NCBI GenBank assembly: GCA_015665415.1
Contig: JADFAE010000009.1
Coordinates: 88,087 to 152,086 of the forward strand
Direction: 5' to 3'
Origin: Roseobacter sp.
GTDB lineage: Bacteria > Pseudomonadota > Alphaproteobacteria > Rhodobacterales > Rhodobacteraceae
Length of the DNA stretch: 64,000 nt
Numbering within the stretch: the first letter of the stretch is position 1; each line of letters starts with the position of its first letter. Below, in pieces: positions 1-8,680 of this stretch. The notes beneath the pieces were generated by a model. That model saw only the letters and a program-made list of their open reading frames with translations. It was not told the origin of the DNA and did no database searches. The translations under genes were made by a program, and so were the position numbers.

Positions 1-619
1 CTTTGATGACTATTGCAACTGGACCCGTATTTCGCAGTTTGAACAGGCGATCAAAGCCTCGCCTGCGGCCGAAGTCGCGGCGGACCTGATGGGATCAAAA
101 ACGGTTCAGATGTTCCACGACCACGTGTTGGTCAAGGAACCGGGCACCTCGATGGCAACGCCCTGGCATCAGGATGGGCCCTATTACTTTGTGGAGGGGG
201 CGCAGACTGTCAGCTTCTGGTCACCGCTGGATCCGGTGAAAGAGGCGGCGCTGCGCTGTGTTGCGGGTTCGCATAAATGGGAAAAGGAAGTTCTGCCGAC
301 CCGGTGGGTATCGGAAGAGGGATTTTTCGCTGATGAAGGACAGTACATGCCGGTGCCGGATCCGGATGCAGAGGGCATGACCATCCGCGAGTGGGAGATG
401 GAGCCGGGCGATGCTGTGGCGTTCAACTACAAAACCCTGCATGGAGCCCGTGCCAATACCAGCGAAAGCCGCCGTCGCGCGTTTTCTTTGCGTCTGGTGG
501 GGGATGATGCTCGATATGTGGAGCGTCCCGGCCGCACGTCCCCCCCCTACCCAGGGCATGACATGACTCCCGGTCAGCGCTTGCGCGAAGACTGGTTCCC
601 TATTCTGCTCCAGCGGTAA
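1..619 (+). CDS. Phytanoyl-CoA dioxygenase (PhyH) family protein, 5' end missing
   Basis: The reading frame is open from base 2, so the gene begins before the window; about 205 C-terminal residues are present. The Fe(II)/2-oxoglutarate oxygenase signature is visible: a WHQDGPYY stretch giving the HxD iron ligands, a distal His in KTLHGA, and an Arg-rich strand (RRRAFSLRLVGDD) likely to hold 2-oxoglutarate. This family hydroxylates small molecules or CoA esters using O2, iron and 2-oxoglutarate in the cytoplasm; the substrate cannot be read from sequence. An internal ATG at 89 is not the start, because family-like sequence (FDDYCNWTRISQFEQ) runs through it from upstream. No partner gene lies downstream on this strand. 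Confidence 0.85.
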   Translation, partial: FDDYCNWTRISQFEQAIKASPAAEVAADLMGSKTVQMFHDHVLVKEPGTSMATPWHQDGPYYFVEGAQTVSFWSPLDPVKEAALRCVAGSHKWEKEVLPTRWVSEEGFFADEGQYMPVPDPDAEGMTIREWEMEPGDAVAFNYKTLHGARANTSESRRRAFSLRLVGDDARYVERPGRTSPPYPGHDMTPGQRLREDWFPILLQR

Positions 620-673
620 CCAGTAGAAATAAGGCTAAAAAGGGGGGCTCTGCTCCCGTCGCCTACAGCGACT

Positions 674-750
674 CCCCCGGGATATTTGGAGCCAAATGAA
701 ATGAATAGCGTCTTCTTGGCAGTTTCATTTGGCCACAAATATCCTGGGGG
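674..750. repeat. Long imperfect inverted repeat (28-bp arms)
   Basis: Left arm 674-701 and right arm 723-750 are near-perfect reverse complements, each carrying a GATATTTG..CCAAATGAAA core, around a 21-base loop. A smaller G5/C5 hairpin follows near 769-783. The element lies between two convergent genes. It could act as a bidirectional terminator or be one copy of a dispersed intergenic repeat; there is no strong T-tract. Confidence 0.7.
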
Positions 751-811
751 TGAGCGCCTTGGTGCGAGGGGGCAACGCCCCCAAACAAATGAGGCGAATG
801 GGAGGGCGATC

Positions 812-1681
812 TCAGAACCATTGCCCGGGTTCCATCAGGCCGAGGTCCAGCAATTGCCTGGAGTGCCATTCAAAGGGGGTGGAATTGTGCCATTTGAAAC
901 TGTCGATGGCGAAATCTGACCCGGGATTTCGTTTTAGCGCTTTGGCGGTGCGGAACGAGCAGATGGCGGCCGTCAGGTTGTGGTGCCAGGGGCAGGCGTA
1001 GGTGTTGTATTCCTGGTCATTGAAGGTGTGGTTGGGTTGGAGTTCCAGCCCCTCTTTGGTCTGAAACATCGAAACCCGGTCAATCTTGCGGCTGGTCCAG
1101 GGAATGTGTTCTTCGTGACGCCAACGAACCCCGCCAAAGAAATCCAGCTGTCGCTCGCGCGGGCCATTGGCCTCTTCGTCCCAGCGGGCCTGGGCATAAT
1201 AGCCGGATTTGTCGAGAAAAGCGGTATCGAGCGAGACTGCATTGGGGTGTTTTTGCAGATCTCCGGCATAAAGATCGATGACATAGGTCAGCATTGCCGC
1301 GCGCCGTTCTTCGGTGTGGAAGGTTAGCATCTCTGCAACGGTGCGGGTTTCGCAAAAGGGGTAGAACAGGAATTCAGCGTTGTAACAATAATAGAGCCAG
1401 CACCCCGGCTGCGAAGCTGCAATGACCTGGTTGACCGCTTTGAGCACCTCTTCGGGCAGGCTGCAGTCAAAAGGCACGCGGTGAATTTTTGCCTTGATAT
1501 CGCGTGGCAGATCAAAGGCATCCGGCATCAGGGCGACAACCGCCTTGAAGCCCGATTGCAGGTGGTGACGCAGGGTGGTGGCCACTTCGACATCGTCTTC
1601 GACAAAAATCAGGGCCACCGGCCCCTTGGCGAGGATCGCCTTCTGTTGTTTCAGAAAATCGTTCAGTGATGAATACATCAT
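812..1681 (-). CDS. Conserved hypothetical protein, about 289 residues
   Basis: I do not recognise a named family. The protein is rich in aromatic residues and His: a [15 protein letters not shown] stretch mid-protein, and [22 protein letters not shown] with [20 protein letters not shown] near the C-terminus. No signal peptide or membrane segment is evident. I chose the Met at 1681 (followed by a second Met) because AGAGG lies 9 bases upstream; the frame opens 9 codons earlier at 1708. The gene is divergent from miaB with about 130 bases between them, and convergent with the PhyH gene. The early segment ([25 protein letters not shown]) loosely resembles nucleotide-sugar or glycosyltransferase starts, but that is not enough to assign a function. 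Confidence 0.75.
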   Translation of the reverse strand: MMYSSLNDFLKQQKAILAKGPVALIFVEDDVEVATTLRHHLQSGFKAVVALMPDAFDLPRDIKAKIHRVPFDCSLPEEVLKAVNQVIAASQPGCWLYYCYNAEFLFYPFCETRTVAEMLTFHTEERRAAMLTYVIDLYAGDLQKHPNAVSLDTAFLDKSGYYAQARWDEEANGPRERQLDFFGGVRWRHEEHIPWTSRKIDRVSMFQTKEGLELQPNHTFNDQEYNTYACPWHHNLTAAICSFRTAKALKRNPGSDFAIDSFKWHNSTPFEWHSRQLLDLGLMEPGQWF

Positions 1682-1810
1682 GCTCTTGTGCCTCTGCCTT
1701 TCTGGCATTTGTTGTTAAAATCGGGTAATCCCGCCTGCATTGCAAGCTGCGAGATTTGCCTATATGGCAGGCCGCTGATCCCACCCCCCGGCTGGAAGGC
1801 AACAAACGAC

Positions 1811-3133
1811 ATGAGCGCCCCAAAGAAGCTGTTTATCAAGACCTATGGTTGTCAGATGAATGTCTATGACAGCGAACGCATGGCCGAAGCGCTGGGCGGG
1901 GAGGGCTATGTCGAGACAAAAACGGCGGATGACGCCGATATGATCCTTTTGAATACCTGCCATATTCGCGAAAAAGCGGCTGAGAAAGTCTATTCAGAGC
2001 TGGGGCGTTTCAAAGGGCTGAAGGCCGAGAAGCCGGATCTGAAGATCGGCGTGGCTGGTTGTGTGGCCCAGGCCGAAGGGGCAGAAATCATGCGCCGCCA
2101 GCCGCTGGTCGATCTGGTGGTGGGGCCGCAAAGCTATCATCGCCTGCCTGAAATGGAGACAAAGGCCCGCAAAGGCGAAAAGGTGCTGGATACCGATTTC
2201 CCCGAAGAGGACAAGTTCGAGCAGCTGAAACGCCGCCCCAAAGCCAAGCGCGGTCCCACCGCATTTTTGACTGTGCAGGAGGGCTGCGACAAGTTCTGCG
2301 CCTTCTGTGTGGTGCCTTATACCCGCGGGGCTGAGGTGTCGCGTCCAGCGGATCGCATCCTCACCGAGGCGCGAGATCTGGTTGAGCGTGGCGTGCGTGA
2401 GATCACCCTGTTGGGGCAGAACGTCAATGCCTACCATGGGGCCGGGCCCACCGGAGATTTGACCCTGGCTCAGCTGATTTGGGAATTGGACAAAGTGGAT
2501 GGATTGGAGCGCATTCGCTTCACCACCAGCCATCCCAACGACATGATGGATGATCTGATTGAGGCGCATGGCACCTGCAAGAAACTGATGCCCTATCTGC
2601 ATCTGCCAGTGCAGGCGGGATCGGACAAGATCCTGAAACGGATGAACCGCAGCCATACCGCCGAAAGCTATCTGCGCCTGCTGGAGCGCATTCGCGCTGC
2701 GCGTCCGGATATCCTGATCTCTGGTGACTTCATCGTGGGCTTCCCGGAAGAGAGTGAAGCGGATTTCCAGGCCACGCTTGATTTGGTGGAAGAGGTGAAA
2801 TACGGCACCGCCTACTCCTTTAAATACTCGCCTCGCCCAGGCACCCCCGCGGCCGAACGTGCCCAGGTGGATCCCGCCGAGGCGGATGATCGCCTGCAGC
2901 GGCTGCAGGCATTACTGACCCGCCAGCAGCGTGAGATTCAGGACAGCATGGTGGGACGTGAAGTCGGGGTCTTGTTCGAGAAGCCGGGGCGCTTTGCCGG
3001 ACAGATGCTGGGCAAGTCGGACTATTTACACGCGGTTCACGTGGCGGATTGCAGTCGCGAGGTCGGTGATTTGGCGCGGGTGCGCATCGTGTCTTCGGGG
3101 ACCAATTCTCTGGCCGGTGAGCTGATAGAATAG
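1811..3133 (+). CDS. miaB: tRNA-2-methylthio-N6-dimethylallyladenosine synthase MiaB
   Basis: This radical-SAM methylthiotransferase adds the 2-methylthio group to i6A37 of tRNAs reading UNN codons. The 440-residue protein has the N-terminal MTTase domain with three cluster Cys (YGCQMN, NTCHIRE, VAGCVAQ), the radical-SAM motif CDKFCAFC, and a C-terminal TRAM domain ending around [11 protein letters not shown]. This is the normal family length. The frame is open from 1688, but the start at 1811 is preferred: GGAAGG lies 9-10 bases upstream and the family consensus begins with [13 protein letters not shown]. It stands alone upstream of the OmpA-like gene and begins a run of rightward housekeeping genes. 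Confidence 0.97.
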   Translation: MSAPKKLFIKTYGCQMNVYDSERMAEALGGEGYVETKTADDADMILLNTCHIREKAAEKVYSELGRFKGLKAEKPDLKIGVAGCVAQAEGAEIMRRQPLVDLVVGPQSYHRLPEMETKARKGEKVLDTDFPEEDKFEQLKRRPKAKRGPTAFLTVQEGCDKFCAFCVVPYTRGAEVSRPADRILTEARDLVERGVREITLLGQNVNAYHGAGPTGDLTLAQLIWELDKVDGLERIRFTTSHPNDMMDDLIEAHGTCKKLMPYLHLPVQAGSDKILKRMNRSHTAESYLRLLERIRAARPDILISGDFIVGFPEESEADFQATLDLVEEVKYGTAYSFKYSPRPGTPAAERAQVDPAEADDRLQRLQALLTRQQREIQDSMVGREVGVLFEKPGRFAGQMLGKSDYLHAVHVADCSREVGDLARVRIVSSGTNSLAGELIE

Positions 3134-3480
3134 AGGTCGCTGCGCGCGCTTTGGCTTGGGATCTGGCCTGGATGGGTGAAATCCGGGTCATGCCTCTTGT
3201 TGCGGTGATTCCCACCGCGACGATTGAAGGTTGATTTTGCACAATAAACTTGCCGCGGCGGTCTTGGGGATGATGGGGTGAGTCATTATTGCAGCGCTAT
3301 CGGCTACAATTGAAACAAAATTGTATGAGTGTTGCGTGAAACGCCCTAATCTGGCGGAAAAGCCTGCTTTGGCAGGGGTATTTTTTTAAGAAAACTGTGT
3401 AAATTGCTGCTGATAACCTGAGTGGTAAGAAATTGACGCGGTAAGCTCCCTGGGGGGACTTAGGTGAAGGAAATCTGGTT
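3134..3480 (+). other. Intergenic region with weak terminator and small inverted repeat
   Basis: No gene is supported here. ACAATT (3306-3311) and AATTGT (3319-3324) form a 7-base-spaced inverted repeat that could be an operator. CCTGC-TTTG-GCAGG at 3363-3376, followed by seven T at 3381-3387, resembles a short rho-independent terminator or attenuator. The promoter of the OmpA-like gene should lie in this stretch. Confidence 0.4.
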
Positions 3481-4062
3481 GTGATGACATTTAAAGCAAA
3501 AAACATGCTTACCTTTCTGGCTGCTGCTACGGCCGCGGTAAGCCTGACGGCAGTCTCAGTGCAGGCGCAGGATGCACCAACACAGCGCACTGTTGTTGGG
3601 GAACGCTACGTTCCCACCATCTGGGTGGACCCGGATGGCTGTGAGCACTGGGTGATGGATGATGGTGCGGAAGGCTTTATGACCCCGCATGTGACCCCGG
3701 ATGGCAAACCGGTTTGTCGACGCGGCAATCTGTGCGGCGTAATGGAGACGGATCAGTTCTTTGCCACCGACAAACATTACATCAATGCTGCCGGACAGAC
3801 GCGGTTGAAAGAGTTTTTCACCAAGAACCGGACCGTTGCGCGCTCCTTTGTCATCGCCGGTCACACGGACAGCCGGGCTTCGGATGAATATAATATTCGC
3901 CTGTCACAGCGTCGCGCCAATGCGGTGGCTGGGGTTGCTAAATCAGTGGGGGCCCGGATTGCCGATATCCGCGCCTATGGTGAACGTGATCCACGGGTGC
4001 CAAATACAAGTGCTGCCAATATGGCGCAAAACCGGCGCGTCGAAATCTACTGCCTGCGCTAA
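3481..4062 (+). CDS. OmpA family protein with DPDGCEHW module
   Basis: Envelope protein of about 193 residues. It has a cleavable signal peptide (hydrophobic LTFLAAATAAVSLTAV, cleavage after VQA), a 30-residue module PTIWVDPDGCEHWVMDDG...TPDGKPVC, and a C-terminal OmpA/MotB peptidoglycan-binding domain with VIAGHTDSRASDEYNIRLSQRRA and NRRVEIYC. The OmpA domain binds diaminopimelate in peptidoglycan, so the protein probably tethers outer membrane or periplasmic material to the wall. The start is GTG 3481 or ATG 3484; GAAGGA upstream is spaced better for GTG. It is followed 14 bases later by a lipoprotein gene that carries the same module, which suggests a shared role. Confidence 0.85.
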   Translation: MMTFKAKNMLTFLAAATAAVSLTAVSVQAQDAPTQRTVVGERYVPTIWVDPDGCEHWVMDDGAEGFMTPHVTPDGKPVCRRGNLCGVMETDQFFATDKHYINAAGQTRLKEFFTKNRTVARSFVIAGHTDSRASDEYNIRLSQRRANAVAGVAKSVGARIADIRAYGERDPRVPNTSAANMAQNRRVEIYCLR

Positions 4063-4076
4063 AGAAGGACATAAAG

Positions 4077-4382
4077 ATGCATTATTTCAAAGCAACCGCT
4101 CTGGTCCTTGCTCTTGCAACAGTGACTGCCTGCGGACCGACGTTCGACAAGACCCGTGACCAGCACGTAGGCGATAGCTCCAATACCGACCTGTCGCGCA
4201 TGACCGCAGGTATCTGGGTTGATCCAGAAGGCTGCGAGCACTGGATCATTGATGATGGCCTCGAAGGCTATGCTGATATCCGCCGCACGCCGGATGGCAA
4301 GCCGGTCTGCAACAGCCCGCTGCCACGCAATGTGGCCACTGGTCCCTTCAAGGCAGGATCGAGCTTCCCGGATTCGCTCTGA
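4077..4382 (+). CDS. Small lipoprotein sharing the DPDGCEHW module
   Basis: A 101-residue protein with an N-terminal hydrophobic stretch ending in a lipobox (ATVTAC followed by G), so probably acylated at Cys19 and anchored in the envelope. Residues about 44-77 read TAGIWVDPEGCEHWIIDDG...TPDGKPVC, almost the same as the module of the upstream OmpA-like protein, but with no OmpA domain. Two Cys in the module could form a disulfide. A GAAGGA ribosome site sits 7 bases before the ATG, and the gene lies 14 bases after its neighbour, so the two are probably one transcript closed by the terminator at 4417. The molecular function is unknown. Confidence 0.8.
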   Translation: MHYFKATALVLALATVTACGPTFDKTRDQHVGDSSNTDLSRMTAGIWVDPEGCEHWIIDDGLEGYADIRRTPDGKPVCNSPLPRNVATGPFKAGSSFPDSL

Positions 4383-4416
4383 TCTCACCTGGGCGTCTCG
4401 CCAAAACTGTCAAATG

Positions 4417-4453
4417 CAATGGCCGTCCCGTTTGTTCGGGGCGGCCATTTTTG
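4417..4453 (+). terminator. Rho-independent terminator
   Basis: AATGGCCG-TCCCG and CGGGG-CGGCCATT pair around a TTTGTT loop, followed by TTTTTG. It closes the OmpA-like/lipoprotein pair before the phoH operon. Confidence 0.85.
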
Positions 4454-4545
4454 TCTCATTTGCGTGAATTTATGCCTCCCGTGCTTGCGCCTGCGCGGCG
4501 GCAGGGGCAGACTGAGGGGAGTAACACCAAAAACAGGAGTCCCCA

Positions 4546-5553
4546 TTGGCCACAAGTGCCCGGATCCAGCCGCCAGAAACTGACAATGCGCACGAAGTGC
4601 TGCTTGAATTCCCTGACAACCGTTTGTTGATCGATCTTTGCGGAGAATTTGATCGCAACCTCACGGATATAGAGCAGAAACTAGGGGTCCAGATCATACG
4701 CCGGGGCAACCAGCTCTCGGTTTTGGGGGAAGCGGAGCCACGTGAACAGGCCGCTGAGGTGCTGATATCCTTGTACGACAGGCTAGAGACCGGACGCAGT
4801 GTCGAAAGCGGCGATGTCGACCGCGAGCTGCGCATGGGCCATTCGGACGAGGATGTCGCGGACAATCAGCTGGAGATGTTCAAGGGCGGTCAGGTCGAGA
4901 TCAAGACCCGCAAGAAACTGGTGGAGCCACGCACCGACGCGCAAAAGGCCTATGTGCGCTCTCTGTTCGAGCATGAGCTGGCTTTTGGCATTGGCCCGGC
5001 AGGCACCGGCAAGACCTATCTTGCGGTTGCGGTTGGAGTGAATCTCTTCATCACCGGCCAGGTTGACAAGATCATCCTGTCGCGCCCTGCCGTCGAGGCG
5101 GGCGAAAAGCTCGGCTATCTGCCAGGCGATATGAAGGACAAGGTCGATCCCTATATGCAGCCGCTCTATGACGCGCTGAACGACTTTTTGCCCGGTAAGC
5201 AGCTGGCTAAACTGCTGGAAGAAAAGCAGATCGAGATCGCACCTCTGGCCTTCATGCGGGGGCGCACGCTCTCCAATGCCTTTGTGGTGCTGGACGAGGC
5301 GCAGAATGCCACGTCGATGCAGATGAAGATGTTTCTCACCCGTCTGGGAGAGGGCTCGCGGATGGTGATCACCGGCGACCGGACTCAGATTGACTTGCCG
5401 CGTGGAGTGACCTCGGGACTGGCAGATGCGGAACGATTGCTGAGCCCGATTTCGAAAATCAGCTTCAATTACTTCACCTCACGCGATGTGGTGCGACATC
5501 CGCTTGTGGCCGCCATCATCGAGGCCTATGACGCCGAGACACCACCGGCCTGA
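4546..5553 (+). CDS. phoH: PhoH family ATPase
   Basis: PhoH-like P-loop ATPase of 335 residues, which is the family length. An N-terminal KH-like region precedes the ATPase core with Walker A GPAGTGKTYLA, Walker B VVLDEAQNAT and the sensor-like GDRTQIDLPRG. The start is TTG 4546, supported by AGGAG six bases upstream and the absence of a closer ATG. The family is linked to RNA metabolism and is typically encoded beside ybeY, as here, followed by corC and lnt. The gene probably heads the phoH-ybeY-corC-lnt operon. Confidence 0.93.
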   Translation: MATSARIQPPETDNAHEVLLEFPDNRLLIDLCGEFDRNLTDIEQKLGVQIIRRGNQLSVLGEAEPREQAAEVLISLYDRLETGRSVESGDVDRELRMGHSDEDVADNQLEMFKGGQVEIKTRKKLVEPRTDAQKAYVRSLFEHELAFGIGPAGTGKTYLAVAVGVNLFITGQVDKIILSRPAVEAGEKLGYLPGDMKDKVDPYMQPLYDALNDFLPGKQLAKLLEEKQIEIAPLAFMRGRTLSNAFVVLDEAQNATSMQMKMFLTRLGEGSRMVITGDRTQIDLPRGVTSGLADAERLLSPISKISFNYFTSRDVVRHPLVAAIIEAYDAETPPA

Positions 5554-5607
5554 ATGGGGCCGCACTGGCGGGGCAGAATTGCCCTGAATTGAGGGCGAAG
5601 GCAGGAT

Positions 5608-6120
5608 ATGACGCTGGATATCACCATTGAGGACAGTCGCTGGCAACAGGCCGGGTTGGAGCCGCTGGCGCAGCAGGCGGTTGCGGCGGCACTGGCGCGG
5701 TTTGATCTCGATGTCGAGGACTGCGAAATTGCGCTATTGGGCTGCGATGACGACCAGATTGCTGATCTCAATTCGGAGTTCCGCAGCAAGCCCGTTGCCA
5801 CCAATGTGCTGAGCTGGCCCGCTGAAGATCTGGCCGCCGAAGAGCCGGGCGGCGCGCCGTTGCAGCCGGAGGCGGATTTCACTGGCGAGATTTCGCTGGG
5901 AGATATCGCCATCGCCTATGACACTTGTCTGCGTGAGGCTGATGCCGCAAACAAGCCCTTAAAGGATCATTTGCGCCATCTTGTCGTTCACGGAGTGTTG
6001 CATCTTTTGGGCTATGATCACATTCGCGACCCTGACGCCACAGTTATGGAAGGCTTGGAGGTCGAGATACTTGGCAAAATGGGCATCGATGACCCATATA
6101 CTATGAATGACGGCCTCTGA
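5608..6120 (+). CDS. ybeY: Endoribonuclease YbeY (rRNA maturation factor)
   Basis: Metal-dependent single-strand endoribonuclease that takes part in 16S rRNA 3' processing and ribosome quality control. The 170-residue protein carries the diagnostic zinc motif HGVLHLLGYDH near residue 132 (three His), followed by MEGLEVEILGKMGI. The ATG at 5608 is preceded by AAGGCAGGAT. The gene lies 54 bases after phoH and 21 bases before corC, the usual order. Confidence 0.95.
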   Translation: MTLDITIEDSRWQQAGLEPLAQQAVAAALARFDLDVEDCEIALLGCDDDQIADLNSEFRSKPVATNVLSWPAEDLAAEEPGGAPLQPEADFTGEISLGDIAIAYDTCLREADAANKPLKDHLRHLVVHGVLHLLGYDHIRDPDATVMEGLEVEILGKMGIDDPYTMNDGL

Positions 6121-6141
6121 GGGGCATTTTGGATAGGAAAA

Positions 6142-7041
6142 ATGGGCGAAATAGAAGGCAGTTCTAACGCGGCGCAGGGCGCGCTGCAGAACAGAAGCAG
6201 CATCAAGGCAGAAGCCAGTGTTGCACAACGACCTGGGTTTTGGGAGCGCATGTTCGGCTCCATGGCCCCGGCGACCGCCGAGCAGGCGCCAGAGGCCGAG
6301 CAGGGCCCTAGCCCTGAAGCACAGTCGCATGGAATGATGAACCTGCGTCGTATGCGGGTTGAGGATGTCGCCATCCCCTCGGCTGAAATTCTTTCGGTTC
6401 CGGTCTCTATTGAACGCGACGATCTGGTGCAGGTCTTCCGCGACAGCGGCTATACCCGGATACCGGTCTATGAGGGCACGCTGGATACGCCGCTTGGCTT
6501 TGCGCATCTCAAGGATTTTGCCCTGACCCATGGCTTTAATGGCGGCACCAAGCCCTTTGACCTGTCAAAGATGCTGCGCCCCTTGCTGTTTGTGCCCCCC
6601 TCTATGCCGATTGGTGTGTTGCTGGCCAAGATGCAGGCGGAACGTCGCCATATGGCGCTTGTTATCGATGAATACGGCGGTGTCGACGGGCTGGTCACGA
6701 TCGAGGACCTGATCGAACAGGTGATCGGGGAGATCGAGGATGAGCACGATCAGGGCGAGGATCAGACCTGGTATCTGGAAAAAAACGGCTGCTATATTGC
6801 GCTGGCCCGCACGCCCCTGGATGAATTCGAGGCCGAAATCGGCCAGTCGCTGACCCGTCACGAGGACGTCGATGCCGAAGAAATCGATTCTCTGGGCGGT
6901 CTGGTGTTCATGCTGTCGGGGCGGGTTCCGGCCCGCGGCGAAGTCATCGTTCACCCCGAAGGTCCCGAGTTTGAAGTGATTGATGCCGACCCGCGTCGGA
7001 TCAAACGGCTGCGGGTGATGTTGCCGGACCGCGCCGCGTGA
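6142..7041 (+). CDS. corC: Hemolysin C/CorC family CBS-domain protein
   Basis: A 299-residue protein with two CBS domains (about 60-190, containing YTRIPVYEGTLD and LVIDEYGGVDGLVTIEDLIEQVIGEIEDEHD) and a C-terminal CorC/HlyC transporter-associated domain ending PRRIKRLRVMLP. No transmembrane DUF21 domain is present, so this is the short cytosolic form linked to magnesium/cobalt efflux in enterobacteria. AGGA precedes the ATG. Its stop overlaps the lnt start (GTGA), so the two are translationally coupled. Confidence 0.92.
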   Translation: MGEIEGSSNAAQGALQNRSSIKAEASVAQRPGFWERMFGSMAPATAEQAPEAEQGPSPEAQSHGMMNLRRMRVEDVAIPSAEILSVPVSIERDDLVQVFRDSGYTRIPVYEGTLDTPLGFAHLKDFALTHGFNGGTKPFDLSKMLRPLLFVPPSMPIGVLLAKMQAERRHMALVIDEYGGVDGLVTIEDLIEQVIGEIEDEHDQGEDQTWYLEKNGCYIALARTPLDEFEAEIGQSLTRHEDVDAEEIDSLGGLVFMLSGRVPARGEVIVHPEGPEFEVIDADPRRIKRLRVMLPDRAA

Positions 7042-8564
7042 CGGCGGGCCTTTGGGGGCGCGCTGCGCGGGCGGCTGGGCAGCGGCAAACCTGGGTTGCC
7101 GCCGGTTCGGCCTTTGGCCTGGGGGCCTTGCTCTCCTTGGCGCTTGCGCCGTTTCACATGCTGTGGAGCCTGCCGCTGGCATTGGGGGGCATTGGCGTTC
7201 TGGTGGTGCTGTCGCGCACTGCAATGCAGGCTGCTGTTCTGGGCTGGTTGTTTGGCCTCGGCTATTTCGGCTTTGGCCTGTCCTGGATCATCGAGCCGTT
7301 TCAGATCGATGCGGATCGCTATGCCTGGATGGCCCCTTTTGCGCTGGTGTTTCTGGCCGGAGGACTGGCGTTGTTCTGGGGGCTGGCCTTTGGTCTGGCG
7401 ACCCGTTGGGGCAAAGGTGGTGCGCGGCTGCTGTTGCTGATCGCGCTCTGGTCCTTGGCAGAGTTCGCCCGTGCCTATCTGCTGACCGGGTTTCCCTGGG
7501 CCGGGTTTGGCCAGTTCTGGATCGATACACCTGCCGCACAACTGCTGCCTTGGATCGGGGGGCAGGGGCTTGCGCTGTTGACGCTGGCGGTGACGCTGCC
7601 ACTGGCGCTGCTGCGACAGCGGCCCGTGTTGGCGCTGGTGCCTTTGCTTTTGGCAGCGCTTTGGGGCTTTGCTGCGCCTCAGTCCCCAGAGCCCGAGCTG
7701 ACATCCAAACGGGTGCGGCTGGTCCAGCCCAATGCGCCTCAGGCGGAAAAATGGCTGGCTGGCCGGCGCTGGGATTTTGTCCGCCGGGCGATCGAGCTGA
7801 GCGAGGTCGATGCGGCGGACGGGCTGCCAAGGCCTGATCTGATCGTCTGGCCCGAAACCGCCGTGCCACAGCTGCTGAACAACGCTGAGGGCACCTTGGA
7901 GGCGATCCGGCAGCGCCTGGGCGATGTGCCGCTGCTGTTTGGTATTCAGCGTCGTGAAGACGGGCAGTATTTCAACTCTGCGGCCCTGCTGGATGCGGCG
8001 GGAGATGTCAGCCAGATCTATGACAAGTCGCATCTGGTGCCCTTTGGCGAATATGTGCCCTTTGGCGATTTCATGGCGCGCTTTGGGATTCACGGCTTTG
8101 CCTCGCAGGCCGGGGCAGGCTATGCGCCCGGGCCAGGGCCTGCGCTTTTGGATCTGGGGATCGGTCAGGCCTTGCCACTGATCTGCTACGAGGCGGTTTT
8201 TGCCCAGGATGTAAACGCGGTGCCATCGCGCCCTGACATGCTGATCCAAATCACCAATGATGCCTGGTTCGGCACCCAATCCGGCCCCTATCAACATCTG
8301 GTGCAGGCCCGGATGCGGGCGGCAGAACAGGGGCTACCGATGCTGCGCGCGGCTAATACCGGCATCACCGCGGTGATCGATCCCTATGGCCAGATGCGCG
8401 AACGTATTGCCTTAGGCGAAACCGGGGTGGTGAATGCGCTGTTGCCCCAAGCTCTGGCGGCGACTCTTTACAGCAGAACCGGGGACTGGCCGGTGTTTCT
8501 ATTCTGCATCTTGCTGGCCTGGGCTGCGGCTGTCCGCGGGCAAAGACTTGCACACCGCTCATAG
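7038..8564 (+). CDS. lnt: Apolipoprotein N-acyltransferase
   Basis: Inner-membrane enzyme that adds the third acyl chain to the N-terminal Cys of lipoproteins. The 508-residue protein has a run of N-terminal membrane helices (residues about 10-215), a periplasmic nitrilase-like domain with the Glu in WPETAVPQ, the Lys in YDKSHLVPFGEYVPFG and the nucleophile Cys in LICYEAVF, then a final helix at FLFCILLAWAAAV. The start is GTG 7038, overlapping the corC stop by four bases. The length and catalytic triad are normal. Confidence 0.95.
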   Translation: MTAGLWGRAARAAGQRQTWVAAGSAFGLGALLSLALAPFHMLWSLPLALGGIGVLVVLSRTAMQAAVLGWLFGLGYFGFGLSWIIEPFQIDADRYAWMAPFALVFLAGGLALFWGLAFGLATRWGKGGARLLLLIALWSLAEFARAYLLTGFPWAGFGQFWIDTPAAQLLPWIGGQGLALLTLAVTLPLALLRQRPVLALVPLLLAALWGFAAPQSPEPELTSKRVRLVQPNAPQAEKWLAGRRWDFVRRAIELSEVDAADGLPRPDLIVWPETAVPQLLNNAEGTLEAIRQRLGDVPLLFGIQRREDGQYFNSAALLDAAGDVSQIYDKSHLVPFGEYVPFGDFMARFGIHGFASQAGAGYAPGPGPALLDLGIGQALPLICYEAVFAQDVNAVPSRPDMLIQITNDAWFGTQSGPYQHLVQARMRAAEQGLPMLRAANTGITAVIDPYGQMRERIALGETGVVNALLPQALAATLYSRTGDWPVFLFCILLAWAAAVRGQRLAHRS

Positions 8565-8628
8565 CTGCTTAACTGTTCTCAGTTAGAGATTGACCGACCA
8601 AGCAACCGCGCGTAATGCAAATTGATCC

Positions 8629-8675
8629 CTCGCACAACGGCTTCCTGGCGTGACGAGGTTAACCCCAATGGAGCA
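8629..8675 (+). promoter_or_regulatory. SAM/SAH riboswitch upstream of metK
   Basis: The hairpin CTCG-CAC (8629-8635) / GTG-A-CGAG (8650-8657) encloses the loop AACGGCTTCCTGGC, and a downstream GGAGCA (8670-8675) can pair back to the loop's GCTTCC as a pseudoknot. That GGAG is also the ribosome site, six bases before the metK ATG at 8681, so ligand binding would block translation. The loop, the GGCGTGAC strand and the AATGGAGCA tail match my memory of the SAM/SAH class found before metK in Rhodobacterales. The match was made by eye. Confidence 0.88.
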
Positions 8676-8680
8676 TTTTC

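Noticed and set aside
6951..8297. 448-codon minus-strand open frame over lnt
   Set aside because: Rich in Arg, Gln and Pro, no ribosome site, and entirely antisense to lnt with its full catalytic triad.
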